Of a DNA stretch of 64,000 nt, positions 10,894-23,960 are shown in pieces (the first letter of the stretch is position 1; the number at the start of each line of letters is the position of its first letter). Source of the DNA: Rhyacichthys aspro. Lineage: Eukaryota; Chordata; Actinopteri; Gobiiformes; Rhyacichthyidae. The stretch spans positions 7,443,475 through 7,507,474 of the forward strand of contig CM072155.1 in assembly GCA_036850595.1 (NCBI GenBank), in the 5' to 3' direction. Made by a program: the position numbers and the translations under genes. The notes under the pieces were generated by a model. The model did not search any database. It had not been told where the DNA came from and was given only the letters and a program-made list of their open reading frames with translations.

Positions 10894-13600
10894 GAGTCTT
10901 AAACTAAATTGCAGCTTTGTTGTCTGATAAATTTTAATTTGCCTGTAACAACTGCTCCATAATATATAAAAAAAGTACAATATACATGCAGACTCGCAAC
11001 TAAAGTAAACCTCAAGTGATACTAAAACTAGTGAGGCAGTGCTCAAAACATTCATGGTCCATTTGCCACTAGTCTACACAGCTATTTGTTTCAGACAGCT
11101 ATTGTGCAGTACCACAAGCAAGTACATTGAGTTGGAATGCCTCTTTAAATGAAAAGCATGAGGATAATGGAACCCACCTGACCAATGCGCTGTAAACACA
11201 GTCATTGTGTCAGACACTGTCATGTGACACCACTGATTTATTTAGACAATATTTCACACAAAGACAAATTATTTCAACATAAATTCTGCTTTATACGCCA
11301 AATCAGTCTCTGTAAACATTTATTCACATCTTTTATTAAAATGCTTAAGATTGAGATTGAATTCGAAGACAGCAACAAAAAAACAGCAACATTAGAAGGT
11401 TCAAGGTTGATTTATTTCATTCAACAAGACACAAGTAAACAAAATGTTACTCAGGTTGAGCTATGTATAATAAGTTATTTTACAGCCTCTGTGGAGAAGC
11501 TATATTATGGCCTCGTCGTTCTGGCTTTGAGGCTGGGTAACCCTCTGTCTTAGGGGAGGGGTGTGAACATTAGGGAATATACATTCTTTTCATATACTCT
11601 TTATCCTGGTAATTCATTCTTATTAGAAGAGACTTGACACCAAACAAATCTACCTTAAACAGTGCCACCTAGTGAGAAAACAGGGCATACTAACTTCAGG
11701 CCTTACTGCAGTGTCACAAATAATAAAAGCATCACTTTGCAGATGAATGAAGGTAAATAATTGCATAAAAGCCATGAACACATCACAATCAGGATATATC
11801 CATATCTTTTATTGTTGTTTTAGGACGAACAGTACTGATGACCACACAGGAGATTACATCACTTTGGCTACAGTGGTACTTACATAGTGCAAAATGCCTG
11901 CTAAAAGCCCACAATGTAACATTTATTACACTGTAAATATATACTGCAAAATACAATATATGTGGATCCGCACTCTACGACTCCAAATGACTGAGATGTC
12001 ATTATATCAAAAAGTCATGCTTAACACTCTAATAAGTGCTGTAGTTGCCTAAGTCACTAGATGAAGCACAGTCAGTGAGACTTAAGGAAGTGGTGTCAGG
12101 GACTTTCCTACTCACTTCAAACAAAAACTGCATGGCAGTGTTGGACACTTAGGTACCTTTAGGAGTATAATGTTCACTTTTCCACATTAACTGTTCTCTT
12201 TTTTTGTTAGAGGTACACAGATGTGATATCATACCAGAATTATTAACTGCTTGAGCAAGATTTGTAGGAGTAAGAAATGAGGTTGCCTTCAACACTGTAT
12301 TTAGGCACTCTTTTAACTGCATGCGTTTTGTTAACATGCCACTGGGAATTTATATTTCATTTTCAAGAATAGGCTTTTTTTTTGCAACAGAACAGTGTCG
12401 ATGGCGTAGAAAAAGTTATCAGGTAGTGAGTTTGAATGACTCATGAGGTTATCTTGTTTGTGTATCAAACTCTTGCGCTTTTGATGCTGAGGCACATTGC
12501 TGAATCTACCTTGTCGATAAATGTAATGAAAGCATGACCACAACGGTGCAGCAGAGGCAGTCCAAACTGCTCCACAGGGATCTGAGGCCGCAGATAGTTT
12601 GAACGCAGCCTATCCTTGCTGATTTTAGAGCTTCTGTTTGCTGCAGTAAACATGGTCATAGTTACTATTTGCTAGATGGATTCTAAAACTGATTTAGTGT
12701 AAAAAGAACCAAAGACACAGATTACTACCAAAGCGCAATGACTGCTTCAGTTTTGCTTCTGTTCCAGCAAACTAAAGCGAATACTCACAGTCACTTACAT
12801 CTGCACTTTTGTTATCAGCATTGATCAGCATTTTTGTAATGTGCCAGATTTTGCCCTAGAGGAATCAATTCAGCGCTGACTCCCTGAAAAGTGTATAATT
12901 AAATGTTAATGGAAGGTAAATTTTATATATCGCGAGGGAATGAAAGCACATGAAAAATGTGTGTTTTAAGGATCATGAGTGCAATTATAATTATTTACCC
13001 TCCAGAATATTTTACACATACAAATGTTTACACATAACTAATCTCTTTTGTAAATACTTTCACTCAAATAGTTTGAAGCTTTAGTAAAAATTCTTTTTGA
13101 AATTGAATTATATAAGAGTATAACTGAGAGATGGCAAAATAGACAATAAAATCTAACAACAAAGCTAATGGTACAAGATGTATAAATACCAACAGTAACA
13201 AATTTACTGCACCACAATTGCGTTAGCTGACAAAATGGGATCATCTTTTAGCTTTCATTTTGTCAGACGAAGCGTATCAGCCAGTTACAGTTATGTGAAT
13301 TGTTTACTCTGCAGTGTTGAAACAGGGTCTCGATAGCAGCATGTGAATTCTGAACATGCTCATGAGTAAGGGTCCAGCTCTGGCCCCTGAAGCAAATGCA
13401 CAGTAGTCCTCCTCATCTAGATCGACCTGTTGGTTTGGTTTGTACTTTTCTGAAGACCTACTGATCCGCAGACCACTTTCTGATCTCAAAAGTTGCACAA
13501 GGTTATCTAGACGAGGTTTGTGTTTCGTGAAGTGATGTTCGGACTTAATGTGGATTCAGTTTTATGATAAGAAACCGGACCACTTTCCTTGTAGTGCGAG
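10894..13600. other. Gene-poor stretch between atf4 and the GIMAP-like gene
   Basis: The right part is probably the 3' UTR of the minus-strand GIMAP-like gene. TTTATT motifs near 11236, 11316 and 11409 read AATAAA on the minus strand and could end it. Minus-strand open stretches at 13304-13498 and 12149-12659 are noted among the findings but are not supported as genes. No repeat family or RNA gene was recognised. Confidence 0.5.
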
Positions 13601-16600
13601 TCACTGTAGTTGGCAGCCTCTACAGTCGTCCTCTGGCTCAGTGTTGTCAGAAGAGTAAGAGCTCTCCTCGCTCACTGTCAAAGGCAAAACAATTTTATTA
13701 ATGGATCTATAATACTGCATTGATAACACACAAACATCAGTGGGATGAAACAGCAGGACTTACACCACTCGGTCTGGATGGGAAGGAAGGCCTTGTCGCC
13801 GTTCTCTCTGATCATCTCTTCTATCTTATCGAGCAGGACAGAGACGCTCCTGTCTTTGCCCGGGGTCTTACTGTCCAGGACGTGGTAATAGTTCCCGCAG
13901 TATTCGAGGAGTCTCTGCAGCTCCCGTCCACCTCGGAGGATGTGCTCCTCTATAGGCGTACGGCCCAGCCAGTCGCCACAGCTGAACAGTACCATGGTGT
14001 GGAGGCAGGCGCTGTCTCCAAACAGAGTCTCTATGTGGGCCAGGAGCGTCCGTCTCTTCCTAGCAGTGAGAGACGAGACCACGGGGAGGACGAGCAGCAG
14101 AGTGTGGGGTCCGGGTCGAAGGAGGGCCGCCCCGCGCTGGGACTCCTGCCGGATTCGCTTAGGAGTTCGCCTCACAGAGAACCAGTCCCATCCGGGGGTG
14201 TCCACTATAGTGACCCGACGTCCGAACACGAGGGCCTGCCGTCGGAGGCACAACTCTGTTTCCTGGCCGGACTCAAAGAACCGGCGACCGAGAATGGCGT
14301 TCCCCACTGAGCTCTTCCCAACACCTTTCCAGCCCAACAACAGCAGCCTCAGCTCTGTGAAGCAAAACAGACAGGGAATTATAAAAATAAAAAGCATAAG
14401 TACTGTCACTTAACTGAAAATGAACTCAGTAAAAGTAGAAGTATCTCACAGGAAGGCACAAGTATAAAGTTTCCCACCTCTACACAGCCCTAAACACAAT
14501 TTTATATTTTAAAAAAAGTATGTCTTTTTAACCCAAGCACTCCACAATGTATAATAAGAATTTTTTTTTGTTGTAAAAAAAACAACATTATTACAAAGAA
14601 GGCATTTGGACATAGATTTGAAGGTGAAGATGTTCGTCCTGACCTTGACCTGAGTTTTAGATCACTCTTATTAGATTGATTAGTTTAACCTGAGTCTACG
14701 ATAATTGACTCAAAGTCTTTATGCTTCAGTTTCCCATTAGCATAACTACTCCCTTCAGATGTGTAAATGGAGGAAAGATTGTGTCTCAGTCCACCTCCTC
14801 TATTCAATGAGGGTTGTTCTAATTTCACAAACATGGCCTCCTTTACTCCTCTTTCAAACCACCAGACCTCACTGGCCAAGATTTGAACAACACATCCTCA
14901 ATGGAATGCCTTTTCTCTTTAAGATGGTGCTGTACTGCAGACATGGCTCTTCTGTGTTGATACATCCTCCGGTGTGATCACTGCACTCTTCACTGAACTG
15001 AACAGCATAGACCACATTGCTCTGTTTTGTCTTTAGGATGGACTGGTTTCTGACAGAACGTATTGCCAATGTTCTGTTTGTAAAAACCAGCTACACGAGA
15101 GATTACTCTGCTCTTCCCTTTTGTCTCTGGTTCCTGTCTTTACCTTTAAACCTCCAGATGCCTTCTTTAAAACCTTTTGTTGAATATGTCCTGGATGACT
15201 GAGAACCCCCAGAGACATTATTACAAGAAACTGATCAGATTCTTGTAATAATATGACATCCTTATTATAACATAGAGTCGCTTCTTTTACTCACCTGGCA
15301 GCAATACACTTCCCGTACATTTGTGAAAGTATTTTAATGTAATGTTACAATGCAATGTGCTAATGTAACAAACTACACTAACAGCACTTCATAAGGAAAA
15401 TAAATGATTTACCCTCGGGAGTGACATATGGAAAACGGCTGTTGCAGGTGATGCAAGAGACAAAAGGGAAAAGGCTCTATTGATTGGTGAGTGAATGGTG
15501 TTGTTTTCATGGCAGCGCTGTGACTGTCCCTCTCCTTCACTGTATGACTCACTGGCTCACAGCTCCCACCTACCTCTGGGTGGCCCTCCAATCATCTGCT
15601 CCCTCTGCCGTGCGTGCTCCTCCATCCTCATCCTCTCCTCCTCCAGAGCTCTCCTGGCCTGCTCCTCTTCCAGTAAAATCAATTCATTCACCTCGAAGTA
15701 CCAGCCTGCACCAAGGAGCCATGAATTAATCAAAGCCGTAACACCGAAAAGCTTATGTAATAATGATGCAATACTCATGACTTCGAAATGGAAAGTGTTT
15801 TTTTCAAATAATGCCAGTGCTGGTTGAAGAAACAAGTCCTACCTTGGTTGTCGGTGATCATTTCCTCCACTTTTTCCATCAGCTCCGGTACCTGTGTGTT
15901 GTCCTCTGTGTTCTTGCGGGTGTTATCAAAAGCATGATACCTACACAAAGGGCATACATTAAACTCTTTTTGATTTAAATCCTAATTACATTTTGTATTG
16001 TACGTGTAATATAGATTTGAGTTTGAGAGTGTTTAAAACAATTTCTTCATAACATTTACAGCAAATATAAATGCATCACTTCAATATCTAGTCACTGTCA
16101 CATGTTTTTGGTTGTTTGACAGAATATATCAACAAGCGCAAGGAAGGGCTATGTTATTAAATAGAAACAAACCAAACACATTCAGCCCATGCCATTTATT
16201 TCAACATTCAAAGTGTATTAAAACAATTACATTAAATAAGCTCTTGTGTTGATTGTTGTGTGTGTTTCTGATACCTGCTCCCACATCTCTCCACGAGCCA
16301 CTGCAGAGCCTCTCCAGTGTTGGCTATGTGCTCTTCAATGAACACCCCTTTGGGCAGCTTGTCAATACACGTAAACAGCACCATGGAGTACCGCCACGTC
16401 CCGCCTCCCAGGGCCCCCAGCTGCTCCTCTGCGGCCCTCCGGTGAACGTCAGTGAAGGGCTGGGCGACCGACACCACCAGCAGGATGGCGTGGGGTCCGG
16501 GCGGGCACAGAATGGCCCCCATGCTCGGCCCCTCGCTGTCCAGGCTCGGCGGGGGTCTCCTGGGGCTCTCCGACTCGGCGCCTGCGTTATCGTTGTCGTC

Positions 16601-17451
16601 AGCTTCGGTGTCTTCGTCTGCGTCTCTGGGAATGGCCCAAGGAGGGGTGTCCACCACAGTGACCCGCCGGCCGTAGATCTCCATCTGACCCACGTTGCTG
16701 TGTGTAGTTTCTACCCCGGCGTCAAAGGCCTCCTCCCCTAAGATGGAGTTGGCGGTGGAGGTCTTTCCTGACTGTGGTCCCCCAAGAATGAGCAGTCGGC
16801 GCTCAGGTGGGTGCCGACCTCGGGAGTCTACAATTGTAATACAAGAAAAAAACATTTTCAAGTCATATCACTCACTAAAACACTTCTTTAAGTTGTCTTT
16901 CTTAACTTCCCCTTTGTTATCTCTAATTTCTCCATTTAGTTTTCACACCTGCATGCCTCTTATTGCTCTTATTACTTTTCCCTTACTCTTTCTATCCCAA
17001 ATCCTGGCATGCATTCCCTGTGTGTTCCCCTGACCTTAGCCTTTTGCAAGAAAATAGGTCAAAGGAGGAGGAAACCTGGACTTCATCCAGAAATACAGGA
17101 ATAAAAACAAAAATATGATTTGTATCAATGGAAGACAAGGATACATGTTTGTATAGAAAAGCACTGCAGAGAGAAACAGTGTGTGCAGAGTGCATGGCAC
17201 GGTGGGTAAACATGGGGAGGAGCTGGAAGTTTTATTGATTTGTCCATGTTACCACTGCTGACACTTGTCCATGTGAGCTGCCACGTAGGAAGTGGGCTTA
17301 GCAGCAACAGTTTACTCTGAAATGGCGCTGTGAGTTTAACCCAGATCCTGTGACTGCACGGATGGCAGTGATGGAGAACCCCGCGGCGGGTTGTGCAACA
17401 GAGGATGAAAACCCACTTACCAGTGTCAGAAGCAGAGGACACAGCAGCCAT
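13601..17451 (-). CDS. GIMAP-like protein with two AIG1-type GTPase domains
   Basis: Six coding exons (minus strand): 17451-17421, 16827-16275, 15940-15843, 15705-15574, 14354-13764, 13674-13601. All junction phases agree and give 492 residues. GTPase domain 1 (about 18-200) has P-loop GGPQSGKTS and DTPPW. A linker with a glutamate/arginine-rich helix (EEEQARRALEEERMRMEE, about 228-271) follows. Domain 2 (about 272-465) has P-loop GWKGVGKSS and DTPGW. The tail is acidic. The G4 motifs are TCID and SCGD, in the relaxed style of GIMAPs rather than NKxD. Domain 1 carries an acidic insert of about 35 residues after DTPPW. AIG1/GIMAP proteins are septin-related GTPases that scaffold on membranes, many in lymphocytes. 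No C-terminal membrane anchor is visible. The start is the first ATG of the 5' exon (context CAAGATGG). Function here is not known. Confidence 0.85.
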
Positions 17452-17459
17452 CTTGTGTG

Positions 17460-18696
17460 TAGAACCTCTGGCTTCATCCTCCTCGGCCCCCCTCCTTCTT
17501 CTCCTTCTCGGCTCCACGGTGGCTGTCCTCTGTGCTGTGCCTCTTCAGAAAGGAGACGACGAGGGTCCGGAGAGGAGAGGGCAGGGCTGACAGCTTGAAT
17601 AGTTCTTGGCTCTGTCTTTTGCTCTCATTCTACCGCAGTATGGCTCAGTCTGCTTTCTGTTTCCTGCGCCTCTTTCTCTCCTCATACCACTGCCACTCAA
17701 CCTCTCTTCTTCTTTGCTCCAACCTACACACTTCCTCAGCAGCCAGGGCTGTCCGTGGAATCTCTCCTCTTCTTGCCACTCAGTTCTCCGATGCTGTTTC
17801 AATCATCTCTAGGGATGAAGATTGTAAGAGACAGTCAGCCTAGACAGACTTTGAAAAATGTCTCATTTTTAGAAGCAAAAAGCCTTTTCTCACTTCCTCC
17901 CACTCACTTGTTTCTCGCAGCAGCCTGAGCAGCAGTGGCAGCAGCAGCAGCAGCAGCAGCAGTGTGGCACTGTATGCAGACTGCAGTGAGGACAGAAGGA
18001 TGGATAGACAGAGAGGGAGAGAGAGGGCACTGTGTTCTGTTTACAGCGGAATATATATTCCCCAGCTGCAGCATCGTGCACAAACATACCTAATAATGTG
18101 ATGCCTGCAGACAGAATGTAGGGAGGGAATATACACTGCATGAATAAATTTAAATACTAATATAGGACATGACAGCTACAGCTTACATAATACATGAAAT
18201 GCTCCATAAATAGTATAACACTATGAGATATAATCAAAAGCGTCACCTTCGTGTGACTAATATTTGTAGGATGCGTCACAAACATGTGGCGAAAATTGTT
18301 AAAGTTTAGTTTATCTTTAGGTTAGTGACAGAAAATGTTGTAGAAACATATTTTAGATCAAAATTTCCGTTAAAAACGAGTTTATATTTGACGTGATGTT
18401 TGTTTGTGTACCCGACAGCTGTGGTCAATCCAGAGACAAACCCTCACCAGCACCAATCATCCATTTGAGCGGTTACGTAACGACTGCCGTACGTAGTCAC
18501 AAGTGTCAAACTCAAAACTGGTGCCGTAAGCCGACACTCGGTGACGTAAAACCTCACAACGGCGCCCATGTGATATTGAAATCCGAAACCAAACTAAAAG
18601 TCGGCGGGTCTTCTAGTGTAGCTTGTGTGTGGCTGTCAGTGTGTGCCGCTGGAGGTGTTAGCAAGAGTTAGCAGACAACAACCCATCTTTTAAAAC
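17460..18696. promoter_or_regulatory. Divergent upstream region of the GIMAP-like gene and adsl
   Basis: The two genes point away from each other. Near adsl there are a CCAAT box (18453-18457), the palindrome TTACGTAA (18473-18480, a PAR-bZIP/NFIL3-type site) and TGACGTAA (18542-18549, CRE-like). No TATA box is seen. A GCA triplet repeat lies in the middle. Factor binding is inferred from motifs only. Confidence 0.45.
17938..17962. repeat. GCA trinucleotide microsatellite
   Basis: About eight perfect GCA units, preceded by interrupted CAG units from 17918. It lies between the GIMAP-like gene and adsl and is non-coding on either strand in the models here. Confidence 0.85.
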
Positions 18697-21600
18697 ATGG
18701 AGGCGGCCGACGAGTTCATGAAGTACCGGTCCCCGCTGGTGTCCAGATATGCCAGCAAAGAAATGGCCTACAACTTCAGTGACAGGAAGAAATTCACAAC
18801 CTGGAGAAAGCTGTGGATATACCTGGCTAAAGCTGAGAAGGTTTGACACATTGTAGTTGGGTGATGGCCGTATTTACCTTTACATTTCAGGGTGTACACT
18901 TTAGCTAACGACAGATCCCGACCTTGAGAAAGTCATATCAAGTTCTTAGTTCTAAATATAGGTTTAAGGAGGACTTGGGCTGTATATGAGCATGGTTCCC
19001 AGGTCATAACTGAGAAGTGGTATGTCTCTTAACAGTATATGCAAGACTACTAACAGAAAAACATAAGAATTCTACTGTCAGATTGACCATTTATTTGCAA
19101 TTCCAACAATATACTACTACACTATTTACAAAGATAGCATGATCAATAATGAAAAAATCATGCTGTCACCTATTCATCCCACTTTGGTGACTAAAATACA
19201 TTTTAAATCTGTTATGTATTATGAATTGAGTCTGTACACTCTGATCTAGCAGATGAACTAACTCAAAAAGTGTAATTATTTCAGATATTTGAGCAATGTA
19301 AAACTATACAATGAGATTAATTCCAAAACATGGAGTAATAGTGTCTAGAATATACCCTTTTAGGCATAACCATGTTCTTGGACAATGTTATGTGTGTTTT
19401 ATATCATGGAAAATAATTCTAGGCAGATCAGGGTTTATCTAATTAGAAGATAAGCTTAACTAATGACAGACCCCCTCACATTTTTCTCACATGACCTGTT
19501 CAAACAATTTTGCATCCAGTCAGTCTATTTGTGACCCTTTTCTGTGTTTAAGCTTAGTTACAGTGTCTAGTTAGGCCAGTGGCTGCTACTCTGTGGTTTG
19601 TGTGAGAAAATAGCATGCAGAAAATGTCAGGGTAACAGGATACAGCCCCCAGAGAGTACTCCCTTCTGTGTCTGTGTGTGTGCTCAGAACCAACCACTGT
19701 GTCCTCTATAGATTTTTTTTTTTAACCCATATCTTTGACCTTTGACATAGCAGTGTTTGGCAGCCTACATCTTCAACTGTTTCACAATCACGGACAGAGG
19801 TGCTTTCAGGGCTAAATTTGTCAAATGATAGCGTCTGTTATCCCATCACATGACTGTCCGTTTATAATAGAATTAAGACGATAACTGATTTCAGGAGTTT
19901 GCCACATGCCTGTCCTAATCACATCATTATCTTTATTGACGGAACAAAATTGATTCTCATTTTGGTACCTGCTGACTCTCTCACGTTCCCTTCAGGCTTT
20001 GGGTCTGCCCATCACAGACGCTCAGATCCAAGAGATGGAGAGCCATGCGGAGGACATTGACTTCGCCATGGCTGCCGACGAAGAACGCAAGCTCAGACAT
20101 GACGTCATGGCTCACGTCCACACCTTCGCACACTACTGTCCTACCGCTGCCCCCATTATCCACCTCGGGGCTACCTCCTGCTACGTGGGAGACAATACTG
20201 TAATGAATACTACTATAAAACATGTTAGATAATCACATTTCCAGAGCTAAAAGTCACTTTTTTCCTTTTTTGTCTGTTTCTTTTTCCCGCAGGACCTTAT
20301 TATGCTACGTGATGGCTTTGACATTCTGTTGCCTAAGGTGAGACTCAGCTGTTTGCCAAAAACACACTCCTCCTATTGTGCATCTGTGAAACCACTGTAC
20401 ATTAAATAAGGGAATCATGCCTGTTTTTTTCCCACAGCTGTTCATTACACAGTCAGCTAAGTAGAAATAATATCACTTTCTGTTCCGAGCATGTTCTTTT
20501 TCCTTGGCACAAAAGCAGTAGATGTGTAATGCCGTTAACACGTGTTATGAGCGCCCAGACACAGCTGTAGTGTTATGTAATCCTAAACTCCCTGTTCCTT
20601 TGTTCCACAGCTGGCCAGAGTCATCGACAGGCTGGCAAACTTTGCAGAAAAATACGCTGACCTCCCGACGCTGGGCTTCACGCACTACCAGTGAGTGTGA
20701 ACGCAGCTGCACCTCTCTGAGCATTAATCAGAGGCATCCTTTCCCCAAGAGTTTAGACACTTCTTTAACAGTTTTAGCGTCGTTATTGTTGCCAGTTTGA
20801 CACAATAGCTTCTGCTTGCTTAAGTGTTTTCCTCCCATTTGTCTCGCGCATTAAGGCCTGCCCAGTTGACTACTGTGGGGAAGCGAGCATGTCTGTGGCT
20901 GCAGGACCTGGCTATGGATATGCGCAATCTTCAGCGGGCACGTGACGACCTGCGTTTCAGAGGAGTCAAGGGGACCACTGGGACACAGGCCAGCTTCTTG
21001 CAGCTGTTTCAGGGAGAACATGATAAGGTATAATCATCTGTTGGCTAATCAAGCAGCTGAGTTCTTAAATTGTGGTTGTATTATAAATAACTTCCACCTT
21101 ATTCCTTGTTGATCAGGTGGAAGAGCTCGACAGGATGGTGACTGAGATGGCAGGCTTCAAAAAGTACGTTGTTTTTCCTTGTATCTCTTTTAATATACAT
21201 GACTAATACAAATACAAATAGGGTAGTGTTATCTATCCTGAATTTTTGCCCTTCCCAGAGCCTACCTCGTGACTGGACAGACCTACAGCAGGAAAGTGGA
21301 CATTGACTGTCTCTCTAGCATGGCCAGTCTGGGAGCCACTGTTCACAAGGTGAGCGGTTCACTAGACAAATCTGGACAATGTCTCCATCTAGTGTCCTGC
21401 TGTAGACGCATCCAAATGGTCTGAAGATTGAATGAAGGCTTCATGTTTGTATTTTTTGTGTCGACCCCACAGATCTGCACAGACATCCGCCTGCTCGCTA
21501 ACCTGAAGGAGATTGAGGAGCCTTTTGAGAAGGAACAGATAGGCATGTTGACTGATTTTGTATCATATGGGATGAACTTGTATCTATATAGTCCCATAAC

Positions 21601-23124
21601 AGCTCATAATAGTAACATAAATAACTACAAAAATGTAGTCCTAGTAGATATAAATGCACAGTAAGATGAACAGGGGTCAGTAACAGTGCTATATGAATGT
21701 TATTGAACGTTATCCACTATAAAATTATAAAGTTCTTCATTGAAACAACTGACAAGAGACAATATTACCAACTTTACAGCATTTAAATGGCTTAATCAAG
21801 AAACTAAACCAGAACTAATTCTGAGATAAAAGCTCCAAATGTAAAAGGAATAATGAGCTGAGCTCAGGGTTTGCCTTTTTTGTGGCTTTTTAAGATCTCA
21901 ATTGAAAAATACAAAGTAAAGCTGAACCAGAAATATGCCTCCAAGTCCATATCTATAAATTTGCCAATTAAAAAACAATTTCAAGTGCAAAAGAAGCATA
22001 ACTAAACATAAAGCTTCCTGAGATCTCATCATTGTATTACCAGTGTATGAGGAAGAGAAAAGTAAAGAAGTAGGCCTTCAAAAAAATGGTTTGATCTAAA
22101 AATCCACCAAAAATAATGGAATGCTCCTCCCAAGTGTTTTTGGGTCACCTTCTGCTGTGTGAGTGTTATTATTAGGTGCTACAGTATTAGCTGATAGTCC
22201 AGATCATCAGAATTCAAAGACAAACTGTATTTTACCTAAAAAGAACTTTGCTGTACTTGTGTTTGAAAGTGTTTTGTTTTTTTTTTCTTCTCTTCAGGTT
22301 CTAGTGCGATGCCTTACAAGAGGAACCCCATGCGAGCAGAGCGCTGCTGCAGCTTGGCCCGACACCTGGTGGCGCTGATGGCCGACCCGCTGCAGACGGC
22401 CTCAGTTCAGTGGCTGGAGAGGACTCTGGATGACAGTGCCAACAGGTCAGCTATTCCTTTGACTCATGTGAATCCTTTCTGTCGCCCTTTATATTCAACC
22501 CTTTTCTCACGTGCAGGAGGATCTCCCTGCCCGAGGCCTTCCTCACGGCGGACATCATCCTCAGCACTCTGCAGAACATCACAGAGGGACTGGTGGTCTA
22601 CCCTAAAGTCATCGAGAGACATATCCGCCATGAGCTGCCTTTCATGGCCACAGAAAACCTGATCATGGCCATGGTGAAGGCTGGAGGCAACAGACAGGTA
22701 GGAGACTTGCCGTATGACGCCACAATCAGAAAAGAAAGATGAAACTGCACTAGTCTGGACACGCCTAAACTCATCTCTCCTCAGGACTGCCATGAGAAGA
22801 TCCGAGTCCTGTCCCAGCAGGCGGCAGCTGTGGTCAAACAGGAAGGAGGCGATAATGACCTCTTGGCCAGAGTCCAAGCAGATCCCTATTTCGCTCCCAT
22901 TCTGGGCCAGCTGGACGCTTTATTAGATCCCAAGACGTTCATTGGCCGCGCTCCTCAGCAGGTACAACAGCACGAGCCATTTATTTCACTGAAAAACAGA
23001 GAATGTGACTTAGTAAATACACTGTTGTCTTCTGCAGGTGGCCAGGTTCCTGTCTGAAGAAGTGCGCCCTCTGCTGGAGCCCTACAAATCCAAAATGGAT
23101 GTCAAGATTGAGCTTGAATTGTGA
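18697..23124 (+). CDS. adsl: Adenylosuccinate lyase, complete
   Basis: Twelve exons: 18697-18840, 19996-20199, 20293-20337, 20611-20690, 20856-21027, 21117-21163, 21259-21349, 21473-21542, 22298-22445, 22517-22697, 22785-22961, 23038-23124. They join to 481 residues (human 484). The enzyme acts in the cytosol at two steps of purine synthesis: it removes fumarate from SAICAR to give AICAR, and from adenylosuccinate to give AMP. It works as a homotetramer. The fumarase/aspartase superfamily signature SSAMPYKRNPMRAE lies near residues 286-299 and includes the catalytic serine loop. Other conserved blocks are IHLGATSCYVGDN, GFTHYQPAQ (general acid/base histidine) and GTTGTQASF. The intron after 21542 begins with GC instead of GT; frame and signature sequence require this. 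The stop is followed closely by AATAAA. Confidence 0.98.
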
Positions 23125-23148
23125 TGCACAAACAACCAAAAATACTTG

Positions 23149-23154
23149 AATAAA
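23149..23154 (+). terminator. Poly(A) signal of adsl
   Basis: AATAAA only 25 bases after the adsl stop codon, giving a very short 3' UTR. A second AATAAA lies near 23302. Confidence 0.65.
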
Positions 23155-23707
23155 ATCACTGTTTTAATTACAACTCATCCAGAAGTTCATTGCAGAATCC
23201 AGCCTGCTGCTTTGTTTCATTCATAGTTCAAAGTTCATACCTTTGTGTACAGTGTGCACACGGATCACAGCCATAAAACATCAATGTTAATCCTGATTTT
23301 GAATAAATATGTTCTCAATCATATTCAAATAAATTACAATTGTATTTTTTTAAATCCGCTTCATTTTCTACTAAAACTGAAATGCTTGTTTTTACAACAC
23401 TAATGCTCCACTTTAAATGACCGGGAGGGACCTGAGCTACACGTAACAAGGGCAAAGTCTAACCCAGCCCCTACGTCATACATATTCATGTCATCCTACT
23501 CCAGTAGTTGTCCACTTTTCTCAAAGATCTCTCTCATTGATCAATATTAAATCTAAGCTTTCTGATGCTGTTACACTACACTTTTACATAATACAGCTGA
23601 CACATGCCTCGGTTGATAAGTCTTCATTGCTCCTGGTGTTGTGGTTAAAGTGAGTAGATGGAACTTCTTTGAATGAAGTTTGGAATTCATTTTGGATACA
23701 GTTCTTT

Positions 23708-23775
23708 GGGGGGGGGGGGGCTTTTTTTTTTTTTAAATTTTTTTTTTTTTTGGGAATGGGTGTTTTTTTTTTTTT

Positions 23776-23825
<50 letters not shown>

Positions 23826-23831
23826 CCCCCC

Positions 23832-23889
<58 letters not shown>

Positions 23890-23960
23890 AAATTTTTCAA
23901 AAAAAAGAGGAAAATTTTTTTTTTCTAACCAGGGAAAAAAAAACAAAAAAAAACGGGAAC
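23708..23960. repeat. Extreme homopolymer patch (T, G, C, A runs)
   Basis: Runs of G (about 36), C (12) and G (55) from 23786 to 23888 follow T runs of 13-24 bases. Beyond 23888 nearly every base type sits in a stretched run. This is unlike ordinary microsatellites and resembles homopolymer-inflated or low-quality consensus. ORFs coding poly-glycine or poly-proline here are artefacts of the runs. Confidence 0.9.

Noticed and set aside
16253..16741. 162-codon plus-strand ORF
   Set aside because: Antisense shadow of GTPase domain 1 in a GC-rich exon.
13601..17451. Two separate single-domain GIMAP genes
   Set aside because: Exon phases join perfectly through the linker exons. Domain 2 has no start codon or promoter of its own and its exon begins mid-codon.
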